DNA from: Aplectana chamaeleonis
Lineage: Eukaryota; Nematoda; Chromadorea; Rhabditida; Cosmocercidae
Length of the DNA stretch: 64,000 nucleotides
Direction: 5' to 3'
Assembly: GCA_029168955.1 (NCBI GenBank)
Contig: JAPDOI010000121.1
Location: forward strand, 806,001 to 870,000
Shown here one piece after another: positions 1-12,700 of the stretch. Both the position numbers and the translations under genes were made by a program. Under the pieces are notes generated by a model, which did not search any database, had not been told where the DNA came from, and saw nothing but the letters and a program-made list of their open reading frames with translations. Within the stretch, counting starts at the first letter, position 1. Every line of letters starts with the position of its first letter.

Positions 1-797
1 GGAGCGAACGTCGCGCTTTCCGAGTGGGAGCGACGGCGCGAGCTGGGAGCGACGTTCTGCGAAGTTTTGCGAGGGGAATGGTCTCGACCATTTTTGTCGC
101 TGTCGCTATTTGTCGCTGATGTTTCTTCGTAATAGCTAGTGTTCCTTCGTTACTATCTCGTATTAGCTAGTGTTCCTTCGTTACTATCTGTCCATTAACT
201 CTCTGTAGAATCATCTTTTTGCCTATTTCACTAACTATTTGTCATCCAGAATTCCTTTCGTCATGGTATTTAATTGGTTATCCATGATTTACCTCGTCAT
301 GGCGTTTAATAATTTTTTGTTGTCGACACCTTCATTGATATGCAAATCTTTTCAGTTGAAGGTGATCCTACTGGTGGTAGTGTTTCCTGGTATATTATTC
401 GAAATGGCTAGTTTTTGTTGATCATTTTATCGCGCAATACTGAAGAAACAGCATTTTTTGGTAGGTTTTTTGTTCAAATTAGCAAAATAATAACATTTAA
501 GAACAACAAAATTTTCAGCCGTGAAGAATTCCAGATGGTCTGAGATTGCAGAACACGCAAGGGATGGCACGCCAATATGTTTATGCGCTCTGATCAAACT
601 TAAAGGGTAGCGAAGAAATAAGAGACGCTGAGAAAGGGATATGACGCGGCGGCAATCGATAGGCCACGCCTTTTTTCACTCGCTCTGAGGAGCGATGCCG
701 CGAATTTCGCAGCGACGCCACTCTGAAAGGCCCTATAGAGTATTACCTTCACGTCAAAATTGGCTGAGGGCCTAGCAATAGGAAGATCTCCACTTAC
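1..797. other. Repeat-bearing stretch that may hold the last GRASP exon
   Basis: No independent gene is seen. Bases 1-120 repeat the words GTCGCTG and GGAGCGAC. A 31-base unit is duplicated head to tail at 133-158 and 164-189. On the minus strand two short phase-compatible terminal exons for the GRASP gene are possible: 722-676 behind CCTTTCAG (intron of 75 nt), or 439-408 behind TTTCTTCAG. Neither gives a peptide that I can match to the family, so I do not choose. Confidence 0.4.
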
Positions 798-3700
798 CTG
801 TATTGAATTTCTGCTGATATAGATCTGCCGAGGATGTTGTTGGAGGGGCAGCCAATTGTGTGATTCCAATAGAACTCAACGGAGGCATCGGGAAATTGAT
901 AGGCGGAGGAGCAAATGCTCCAGAAGATGTGGTAGCGGTAGCACTCGTGGCGAACATCGATGGTACCACTGATGGAATTCCAGATGGAATCGATGCTGAA
1001 GTTATGGACAAGAAACTTCAATTTAAGCTCATTTTTCAAAAAATGGTGCAACACGAAAAAAGACCTCGCCAGGTATACTGACAGTGAAACACTAAAAACT
1101 TGTTTTCTACCAGCCCACGAGTTCCCTGTACATTAGAAAGTGAAATGCTGGTGTACTCACGCGTGAGATTCGGAGGATTTGGTGGCGGGAAGTAGCTCTG
1201 GGTAGACATCGGCTGAAGATTGGGTGGAAGAGGTTGCGGAGGAAGCGGCATAAAGGATGCTGTAGGTGGAGAATAGCTACAAATTTAAAAAATTGCGGAG
1301 ATAAGATACGCTTCACCAGCCCTATTTTCCCTGATATTGAACCCAGAAAATACAACTCATCGCATCTTGAAAATATAATGAGTTCAATACAAAAATAAAA
1401 CCTCGTCATTGGCATCGTGTAAGCAGCAGAGCTGTACGGTACTGACGAGGGAACTCCACTTGGCGGCGGAGCAGGCGAATACTGAGGAGCCGTGTTTGGA
1501 GGTGTTTGATAAGCCTAAAAGGAAAACCATACAGAGCGTAAGCTTATTGACTTCAAAATGTTAAGAAACCGCTAGGGAAAATCAGAACCAACGTCAGGTT
1601 TGGCTAAGGTATGACGAAAATTGATGGAGAAAGGAATATTACCAAATTACTTAGCGCACAGGTGGCTTGCACAGCATGTGAAATAAAGCAAAGATTTCGG
1701 TAGCTAGGTCAGTTCGTTTATATCACGTGAAATAAAGCAAAGATTTGGGTAGCTAGGTCAGTTCGTTTATATATTTCAACGAAACCTTTTGTTTTTGGAT
1801 ATTTAGCGCATTTTATGGCATGTGTATGATCACAAGGTAGCTGAGTTTAACACGAAACTTAGGTGTCAGGCAGGAATCGAACAAGCATCGTGTCGCTCTC
1901 CGAGCGAATGTTATATTGGGCAAAACAACGAAACAGATGGCTGCGGACATCTCAACAGCCTGCGCTGCGTCTTGTTCGCCCACGAGGAATATGGCGATCG
2001 ATCGGCGCAGGCGACAGGCGCGCGGACTGCTGAGAGATCCACAGCCATCTCTTCTGCGGATGCACCCACCATACCTTTGCGCTACCGACACCGCTCTGCA
2101 TTCCTCAGCTAGTTGACACATGAAATGTGAAGGCACCACAGCAATCACCCGATAACGGGTCAGGCTCAGACGTACGGTGTGACGATCAGAGGGGGGGGGG
2201 GCAGCCTTAGGCCGGGATCACACCCTCATCGAGGCGAGACGCGATGGCATGGCATTGGTGAGTATCGACCGATATCGCGTCGATTCCTATCTAAATCATT
2301 TCATCGCTCCGCTCCGCGATGTATGTATGATCCCGACCTTAGGCGCCGGGTAGGGGGCTGGTCACAGGCCCTCAGTCCGTCATCATGCCAAAAATTTCCC
2401 TCCTACCGTACTTAGCAGATTATTGTTTCGCAAAAATGGCGATTTGCGGAAATTTTGCGCGCACAAAGCGCCGCATAGCCATAACTTGTTTCAGAATCCT
2501 ACGATTTCAATTTTGACGTCATTTTTAAACAGCTTTCAACGAGTACCATACAAGAGTGATAAGAAATAACTGAGTCAATACCCAAAATCAATCAAAAATT
2601 GTATATATCCACATTAAAATCCCTTATTATGAACTGATCAGGCGGTTACCATAAGAGAGATCTGACACATTTCGACCTGTGGTCATTGGGAATCACAGAA
2701 AGAAATACAAGTATTGCGATGAAACACCGGAGTCAGAAAGACTTTTCATATACCATTGCATTCGCCTCACTAACAGGAACATGAAAATTCTGGATTCGCA
2801 ACTCCACACATGCTTTGAATGAATCCTTAGAAGCCCGTCATATTCATTCTTTCTCGAGAGCAGGCTCCACTTCAAGGGCCCATTTCACAGCTTTGTTGTC
2901 CGTAGTAAGTTAAAAAAGGTACGGTACGAAGATACACTCAATTGAAAAGGTACGGTAGGAAGAACAGTGAAATTATCGCACGAATTACGTCTTTCCCAAA
3001 CCACCGTATAACTGATGTAGCAGGTCGAAACGGACGTCAGATTCGTCTCCAGCGCCATGAATTGGACCCCTAGACAAGATTTCAGCCAAATCCGAGATAC
3101 TGGCCAAAGATCGGAAAACCGCATCGCGACTTGGACGTCTGGAAAGGTCGAAAAAATAGTTTTCTGGATCGGGCTGTTGTAGTGTTTATTTTGAAGAGAA
3201 CCCTTAAAAAAAGCTGTCAGCCAAGTCCCCGGTCGATCCGACCATTTTGAGCCGATTACGGCCGGTGTGACGGCTGTAAATGTGACGGTGTGATTTGAGG
3301 CTTAAAAACAGGCCTAATCACACCGTGTGATTTTTGCAACAAGGAATCTCGATCAGTTTTTCAAGATTTATCAGATCGCTAAGTAAGTACAGGCCATAAA
3401 ACGGCCAATGTCTCACCGTCGACTGCGTACCACACGCTGCGCGACCGCACGCGCGTCGGAAGCGAACGAGTTTTGGCCGCCGGGCGACGAGTTTTGGCCG
3501 CCGCGCGTGTTTCGGCCGCCGCGCGGCGGCCAAAACTCGTCGCCCGGCGGCCAAAACTCGTTCGCTTCCGACGCGCGTGCGGTCGCGCAGCGCGTGGTAC
3601 GCAGTCGACGGTGAGACATTGGCCGTTTTATGGCCTGTAAACTACTTGGTTAGTCCTTCCAGCAGCCAGGCAGTCGCCTATGAGTGTGTAATTCTGGGCG

Positions 3701-6700
3701 CGGAAGAATGGGAAAACCACTGTCTGGACTTCGACCTCTGGAGAAATCGAGAAAATAATTTTTCTGGATTGGGCTGCTGTGGTGTTTATTTTGAAGAGGA
3801 CCCTTAAGAAAAGCTGTCGGCCAAGTCCCAGGTCGATGCGACCATTTTGTGGCGATTACGGCCGGTGTGGCACCTGTAACGTCCGTTTTTGCTGAAAAAT
3901 CGTTTGGAAGCATTGTTCGGAAGAGACTACTCGAATTGGTGCACAAAAAGAGGTTAAAGTCACCTCGATGGGAGGGGGGGCGCACAGGATCCAAAGCTGG
4001 AGGAGGAGGTCGCACCTCTCACGGGCCGATCACACCGCTACGCCTTACCCTGTAACGGGTATGATTTGGCAAGCCCAAATAAGCATTAAACCCAGTTAGG
4101 CTGAAGCGTTCTGAAGTCATAATTTCGATGTTTTTAAACATTTATTGCTACCTTGTAATATCTTGCGATCATATACCATGCCATAAAAAAGCATTCAATA
4201 TTCAAAAACATCAAAATTCTGTCTTCAAAAGGCCTCAGCTTAACTGGATTTAATACCGATTTGTGCTTGTCAGATCATACCCGTTATCGGGTGATTGCTG
4301 CCGTGCCTACACAGTTTATGGGCCCACCGGATGAGGAATGCAGAGCGGTGTCGGTAGTATAACGGTAGCAGTCTCGCCCGGAAAGCGATTCAATGCGGGT
4401 TCAATTCCTGTCTGACATCTAAGTTTTGCGTTCTACTCAACTACCCATCCCTAGCTCGCGATACCGTTCAAGTTGGTTATGTGTGTGAAGACCACGGGTG
4501 ATTGTTTTCAAATCCATGATCCCTTTCCGGGGGTCATAGGCCATTTTTATACACGCCTGTCGCGGTCGCAGAACACAGCGACGTCGCTGAGGGCCAATCG
4601 TCGCTGCCGCTCAGGACAAAGACACCCGGCAGGGTACTGAATTTGGCTGGGTCACTGTCGCTGAAACCGCGCGATAATCGGTCGCTGTCGCGGCTGTCTG
4701 TCGCAAAGCAGTTTGTGTGCACTGCACTGCGACGGAAGGCCGCTACAGCGACCGATTGCCGCACGGTTTCCGCATTTCAGGCATAACATCCCCTTTCGAG
4801 CCAGCGACAGCGACAGGTGCTGCAAACTGTTACTGCAACAGCATTTTTCTACTGTGCGGGCCTGGTCCCGGCACGATTCGTGACAGTTGAAAGCACCTGT
4901 CGCGGTCGCAAACTTTTGGTATAACAACAGCCATACAGACAAAAACTTAAGCGTATGCGCCAGTGCTCAACAGCCTGTCTACGAAATAGAAGCTAACCTA
5001 TTATTTACTAGAAAATACATAAGATTTCTGGTCAAAATAACAAAAAAAAACTCTTTGAAACACGATAATACCACAAATTGCCTACCTGGTACTGTTGTTG
5101 TTGTTGTTGGGAATAATAGTCTCCATGCATGTGTTGAGATGGAGCCGCAGCGTACTGTAAACAACACTCGTTCTGAACCAGATAAACTGCCCATAAAGAT
5201 ATTGGAAAGGTGAAAGCCAAGCATCCAACAATTTTGATACCATCTTGAGAAAAAAAACCTACACTCTGTTGGAAAGGTTGTGCAGTCTGTACTGGAGCAG
5301 GAGAGGGTGAGTGCGAATGGCTATGTCCATGCCCGTCATGAGAGTGGCCGTGACCTTGTTCATTATGAGAATGCCCATTGGCGGAGCCATACGACGTCTG
5401 GGCTTGAGCAGGCGGAACCGATGACGACTGTGTCCCAAATGTGTTGAGAGCAGGCGGAGGAAGCGGTGCTTGAGGTGCAAATGAGTTCGATGTCGGTATG
5501 TTCGCAGGAGCCGCGAAATGGCTTGGATCCGGGAAGGATGATGGTGCAGGAGGCTTAGTCACCTAAACCTTAGTCGGATCGGAAAGGCATGTTGAGATGC
5601 AAAGAATATATTGCAAACAGTGGGAACTATATAACTACGACGTCCCACCTGAATCTAAACACGCTCACTTTTTTCAAGATAAATTCTAAACATTTGGAAA
5701 CGGTTTCAAGTTGGAACCAAAGATGACCAAAACAAGTTTTAGAGCACCCATATGGTCCGATAAGCCGGAAAACTAGCACGCCATACTCTAACGAGATGCA
5801 GAATACTAATAACCGCCTCAATAAATCATGAATTGGAAGCGCTAGATAGCTGCGCACCAAGCTGCCCGTGACAAGTGCATATTTCGAAGATTGGCAGATT
5901 CGAAACATGTAGCACCACGGGCAGAAATATGCACTACACACACTGCCACAGTTCCGCATCCAATGCTTACTCAAAAATAGCAATTCAACTCCAAACTTCG
6001 AATAAACAATCTCCGACCAACTTTGGAGGAAGTTGCACTAAATGTGAACCCTAGATTTCTGGTCGCCATAGAGTATTCAGCGGCTGTGATGTACAATGCG
6101 ATAAGCAAACCTGATCAATCTGAGGAATACCAGTGCTTCCAGGCTGCGCCAATTTTGGCTGCGTGGCAACAACCTGAAGGTTAGTAGTTTGACTAATCGA
6201 GAAAAAAAAACGATTTAGTTGACGTATCACGTTTCGTCTTACCCCAGGAACAGGGCTTTGCGGCTTGGAGCGATCCACTGAGATTGGAATGCGGTGTAGG
6301 TATCCATAGCCAATATCACAACCTAAGCATCCTTCTCCTCCCCATGCAGAATTTGGTGTTAGGCTGACCTAGAAGACACTGAACTATGAAACATGTCAAT
6401 GTTAGCTTTGAAGACAGTTGATTAAGTCAGGGTAGGTACAGTTTGCATCAAAAATGTGCATACAGGGTCCGACGACTGGCGCGTGGCCACCGGAGGCCTG
6501 ATTTGCGGAGCGGTGGGGGAAGACAGAACTGAAGAATGCAAGCCAAATGGATTTATCATGCATGAGGTGTACATTCCCGTGACCATTTAAAGGCATACAT
6601 AGTACACCCAAAGACATCAATTTTGTGATTTTCATTTAATTGTGTTGTAGACTCCTCCTGTATAACACTTGCCAAGTGCGAGATCTCAATTCCTCCAATA

Positions 6701-9700
6701 AAGCGAGATATAAGCGACCACCACAGGGCCGACCCCCTTCCTGATTTTCGACCTCGATATCAGCTGGATGGATGGATGAATTTCAACAGAGCCTACGTTC
6801 TTGAGTCCATTACCGGCCCTTCTCATAATCCTGGCTCGCTCTGTGCAACGATTGCCAATGAAAGGAAATACAGGCCAAGGACAACTCGTCCTCCAAAATT
6901 TCGCCCTCAAATAACAGGCTTTTTTGAGGAGCCCTAACTCCTTTCGTATAGAGTCTTGAACGATTTCAAAGATACCACTGTGATCCACGTGTGATCGTCT
7001 ATAATATAAGCATGAAAACTGAAAAACAAGTTTCTGGGTGCACTGCGCCTTTAAGCGAATCGAAATAGATCAGAGTAGAATGCTGATTTGAATGTTTGTT
7101 AGCAAAAATAAAAACAGCGAGCGCGATCAAACCAATGTCATGTAACTCGCGTCAGGATGCATTTTCACGACGCAAATAGGCATTTTGGATGCGATAAAAT
7201 TTGACGGCATTTAAGAGAGGCAAACATGCACAAATCTCAATTCTTTCCGCTTCACTGGAGCGAGGGAGAGAGCGGGGGGGGGGGTTAGAAAGCGTGTGAG
7301 CGAAACTGAGCTGCCTCACACCTCGAGCATTAGCCTGTGTACGCAACTGCAAATAAAAATCTTCAATCGAGGATTCGCTGAAAGACTTATAAGGATGGAT
7401 TGGCGCAGTCCAGGGCATTCAAAAATCAATAGTCAGAAATATAACTATTGTGGATCAACCCCGCGTCGAATGAACACTATTACGAAAATACATGGAGAAA
7501 ATATGTCCGAAGAAGCCGAAAGGTATGCCGTCAGAAACGTAAAATGGTGCCTATTCTGGTATTCTGGTAAAAGATGGGCAGTTTTTGTGCGCTACATGCA
7601 ACACCGAAATCAACAACCACGTTTAACACACGGGTAATCAAATGTTCGGATATGAAATTTGTGAAACAAAAAGATGTAGAGACAAACCTCTCTTACAACA
7701 TCCGTATCCACATTATACACGTACAACTTCAAAGGCTTTCCTTCATTCGCCTGAAAAATAACGATGATTCATATAAATTGACATATCAGAATATAGGCCT
7801 ATCTCCGAATCAAATTGAGCATTTTTGTGCCTCTCGTGGAACTCATTGCATCCAAGATAATGAATAATTTTTAGTTCACCATAAGTTGCACAAAACTCAT
7901 TGAAATACCTCCGCCCGTGCGCAGCGGGTGCTAATGTGCTTTGTTAGTTTTCAAGCAAAATCGTATACAAATGCGCAACTTCTAGTTGACTAAACTGCTC
8001 AGCGATTTCAAAAACATGCGTTAGCGATTGCGTCAATAATAACAACCAATCATTTACCTGCACTAGGGCAATCAGGTCATCAGCTTGATTCAGTACACTC
8101 TCAGCTCCAAGAATGTAGTCAGAGTTAGACACAAGCCCCGCAATCGATGCCGGTGAGTTTGGCTGAATAGGGAGCGAATTTGCACAATATGTGAAATCCT
8201 TTTGTTTCATTTGGAGGATTTTCTAATTTGTCTCAAAATAGAACAAGGTATTTCGAATGTAAAATTGGGAGCCGATTTCGAAGAACAAGAGCCTAGTTAG
8301 TATACTTGGGCAAAACTGCAAAAATTTTCGAATTTCGAATAAATTCGAAAATCATCCTTTTCGAATAAACTCTAAAATGGTATTTTTCGAATTTAGGATT
8401 TTCGAGTATATTCGAAAATCGAAATTTTCGAATTTTCGAATAATCTTCTCTATTTTTCGGATAAATTTTCTCGAATTCAGAAATGACAGTCCGATTTCAA
8501 AAATTAGTTTTTAGCTGTCATTTACTGTGTCTATCACTTTGTAGAAATATTCATCGGCCTACCACAATGTTAGGCGCTATTCATAAGACACGCGCGTGAC
8601 GCGCGAGCGTGGCGTTGATGTATTAATAGCCTGAAACCTCGCCCGTGCGTGACGCCCGCTCTACCATGGTGGCGGCCGTAACATTTTTTTCGTCATTTTC
8701 ATTATTAATCCGTCTTCAGTTTCATTTTGTTTAATAATAATTAATTTTAGGGCTATCTTCTGCTACTATGATAGTGATCGCATGTACAGATTTTGTTCGC
8801 TCGGCAAAATTAGGGCCGATTTTAATCCGCCCGGCCATAGCGTCACCGCTGGAGTATTCATAGTCTCCGCAAGCGCGTCACGCGCATCTAGCACAAGACG
8901 CTTGGCTTCAGGCGAGACTTGACCACCACTATCCCTTTCCGGGTAAGCGCCTTATCGCACCCAAGCGCCGAGACCCTAGCGCCGCTCTCAAGACCTACTA
9001 CTACGCCACGGCGCGGCCTAGGCAAATTTGCTGCCGCCGAGCTTGCACGACTTCAGGTGGGGGGGGGGGGGGCAGGGCTGAACACCCGAGCTTGAAACCC
9101 TTACGCCCTTTTGCCGCAGCGGAAAATGCCGATTTGATGCTACAATGAAGCCAGTGTTTTAGATTACTAGAAAATTAGACGGAAGTTGGCAACTAGCTTC
9201 TTTCCACATGAGAATGCAGGCGAAATCGATTTGCGATCGGAACTGGTAACGAGACAGTGAAGCGCGGCAAACGCCGCCATAGCGGTGATAACGATCGAGA
9301 ACGTTCTCTACGCCAACGCCGCGTTTTATCATTTTTCTCAAGGAGCGACATTTGACGCGGCAACAAAGGTATGAAAAGGGCGTTAGGCCAATGGTATAGT
9401 TTTGCGACACGATGTCGCGTCCCTCTGCACAGCAACAACGACCGCCTCCCGCCCTTTGCATCTGTCGTTGTCGCAGTGCGCTGCACAGTGACAGCGACAG
9501 TGACAACAACAGGCATAGGCACATTTGCAGTATGTCAGCCCTCCACGACACGCCACTGCGACGGACACGCGCCAACTGTTCCTACGACGGCCAGTGCCAT
9601 TGCTCCGATGCTGGTCCCGCATTTGTGCTAAATGCCATGACTGTCGCTCATGGCAGCGACAATGTATACCATTGACCTAGGGCGACGTTTATACTCCCGC

Positions 9701-12700
9701 CGCCGAGAGGCGCGGCGTCGTGCCGCGCCGCGCAGGGCTACGCGTAACTGAATTTTGTAATTTCTTAAATAGTAAATCGTAAGTTTTCAAATTCCCCGTA
9801 ACTCGCAAATCGTAATTCACAAGGCCTGAGCGAAACCAAACCTTTCCAGCCGCGAAGACGACTCCAAGCTAATCTTTCTAGAGTAGTCATTGTAGATTAC
9901 TGAGCTCAATCGCTCCCGTCCGTATTTCAAGTAACTGTTTATTTCTCTGGAACGGGAGGGTTTTGGGAGCTAAAACCCTGGTACTGTCCATATCTGCCTG
10001 ACAGCTACATAATAAATGCGAAAACTAGAGAAAAACGGTTTGCGTTAGCTGGCCGTTCAAGCCAGCCTATCCCGCCGATAGAGCACCTTGTACGGTGACG
10101 CAATATTTCCAAGCGTGTGAGAACCCCAAATCGGGCGCTAGGCGATTAAGACAATAATGTGCTTTGATAGTGTGCTTTCAAAGGTTGATAAAAAAAAACT
10201 TCCAATTAAATGATGATTGTGCAATTCGATTATTCGAATTTCAAAAATTCGAATATGCTCTTCAAAATATTCGAAATTCGAATATTATTCGAAAGTCTGT
10301 TTTTGAAATATTCGAATTTCGATTATTATTCGAAACCGCTTTTACGAAGTATTCGAATTTCGAATAGTATTCGAAAGCCCGTTTTCGGAAGTTAGGTTTC
10401 AAGATCGAGACAGAAAACAGGAGTTCAGATTATCGATGGACGCGAAAACACTTATAATCCAAAAGTATTATTCTTGAGTGAATCTGGTCGTTCTGCTAAA
10501 AGAAAGCTTGCACAGCTACTGAAAAGAAAGAGGAAAATGGTGCGCAAAGGCTGACGAGGAAAGGTTAGTAGAAGCCCTATCTTCAAAACTGAGAAAAGTT
10601 TGACGAGGAGTTACGTCTGAGTTCTGAATAAACTAGGATAAGAAGAGTAATATCTTAGAGGTGAGTGGAGAATCGGTGCTATCTAACTCAGGCATTCTGG
10701 GGTGCTGAGACGCGGATATCTGGGCAGTTGTCACCGGTTGGCGGACCCCCAGATAGGGCGGAGCGATTGATGCGGCTCGGTCGCTCAATTAGCATTCAAA
10801 CACAGACTAGTCTTCTCAGACGCGGACCGAAACCGCGCAAGCGCCAGTACGCTACCCAATGGCGCATTGACCGTCAGGCGTGTATTATGAATCATGGTCT
10901 GAGGGTACACAAACAGGGTACGGCGCGGGGTGTGAATATCCACAGGGGGCTGAAGTGAGCTGGGGTAAAGAGGGGGTCTGGGCTTCCTCAGGACACCAAG
11001 TGAACAATACTGAACAGGGTATGAACTCTTTACATTCAGTTTTTTACGAGAGATCGATCGTACTATTCAACTTTTACTACGAAAAACTGACCAAATAACG
11101 CTTCTGTTCTGTAATTGTCTGAGAAAATCGTCAAAATTTCGCTCCTAGAGGGGGGTCTGAGTGAAATTGGCCTTGTCCTTACCTCGTGCTGTACCCTGTA
11201 CACAAATCCTCACTCTTGGGTACGAAATTGATTTTTTAACTATTTAAAGGCAGTGTTCACGAAGAAAATCGTTTTTCTGTTTCCCCGCCTATCTTGAAAA
11301 CGGCCCCGTGCTGATTCCAAAAATGTCTTTGAAATCGTACAAGACCTTCTGGGAACGGAGTTATGGTCCCTCAAAAATTGAGCTAAGGAAACATGGCGGA
11401 CGAGTTGTCCGAGGCTTGTAACTTCCATCTTTTGCAGCCGATGTATGCGAGCTGACCTGAGTAAAGAGAGAAGTTGAGAATGAATTGAAGAACGGGGCTA
11501 ACGATTGGAAATCATGGCTCATCTCACGATCTTGAGCATTCACTTTTTCACGTCGGTGGGCGTGTGTTACGCTTTTGGGGCTTGCCTTGCGCTCGAAGTT
11601 GCAACATCGGGCTCTTTTGGAGCTTTTCCTGGCTCGTTTTCATGCATTCTTCCGACGTCAACGTTACAGTGTGCCCCTCCACTACCCATTCCTAGTGGAA
11701 ACTGGAACACATTTTTTATCGTGAACACTGCCTTTAAACGTTTGCTTCAGTGAACCTTAATGTCTATAATGCATTTCATCTGATATGCTTCTCAACAATA
11801 CGCTTTCTTCCTTTCGGTACTCCTTGGCTTGGGCGACCTATGCACGATTGTTGATTTTCGGAGACTTTTGTGTTTTTGCATATTTTCCATGTTGCTCTGC
11901 GCTTCCAAATGTTCAGAAATGAGAACGCATGAGTCTGTCGCTGCTTGGGAAAACCATTATTACCAGCGTGGGCCGTCTAACTCGAAACAGTACCGCCTTT
12001 CCGGCTCTCTGCTCTGATTCGGACAAAATTTTTCGGGTTTTTATAGATTGATGAGTACGCTATATCAATCAAAAGCCTCACCCGAATAGAAGAGATGGTA
12101 TCGAAGAATTCGAGGTAGATCTTTCTTTGTTACACGACTGCGCATTGAAATTCTTTTTTTTGCAGATTCATCCATCTTCCAGCTACAGATGAAGAACGAA
12201 CAGATAGATTTGAGGAGCTGGTGGATCAGCATTTCATCTGGGCTGGAGAATTACAGAAGGCTTTATAACGTGCATTGTGAGTGAAGTATTTCCAGTGGGG
12301 TGTAATAGAATTTGGATTGGACAAGTGATTTTTTCTCTTAAGGAAGGACGTGAGGGGATACGATTACGAAGAGAGGGCGTACGCTTGGATCCCAAAGGCA
12401 GTAAGTTAATAGCACTCTACTGAGGCCAATATTGTATACTTGTATTAATTTCTTAGTTGAATATATTCATCTTCTTTGCAGCCACGAAGAGAGCATTGCT
12501 ATAGGCCCAGAAACTGGGCGACCAGCGTCGGATTCGTCCAAAGGTCTATTGTAGTCAATGTTGTAGGGTTTTTTGGACAGTTGAATAAGTGTAGGGTATT
12601 GTGGCCAGGACCACCACAGTCCGGGCAAACGTCGGGAGTGCTATTGTCGATCCTGTTCACGTAGAACTTCAGGAACGTTGAGTGCCCACAGCGCAATGAG

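Noticed and set aside
3408..3619. Open frames of 68 codons on both strands with nearly identical peptides
   Set aside because: This follows from the palindrome at 3390-3637; a symmetric sequence reads the same on both strands.
5627..5983. 118-codon minus-strand open frame in a GRASP intron
   Set aside because: It lies wholly between two well-defined GRASP exons, and its translation shows no domain.
10665..10958. 97-codon plus-strand open frame in GRASP intron 4
   Set aside because: Arginine- and glycine-rich translation of GC-rich DNA, no motif, no splice partners; probably chance.
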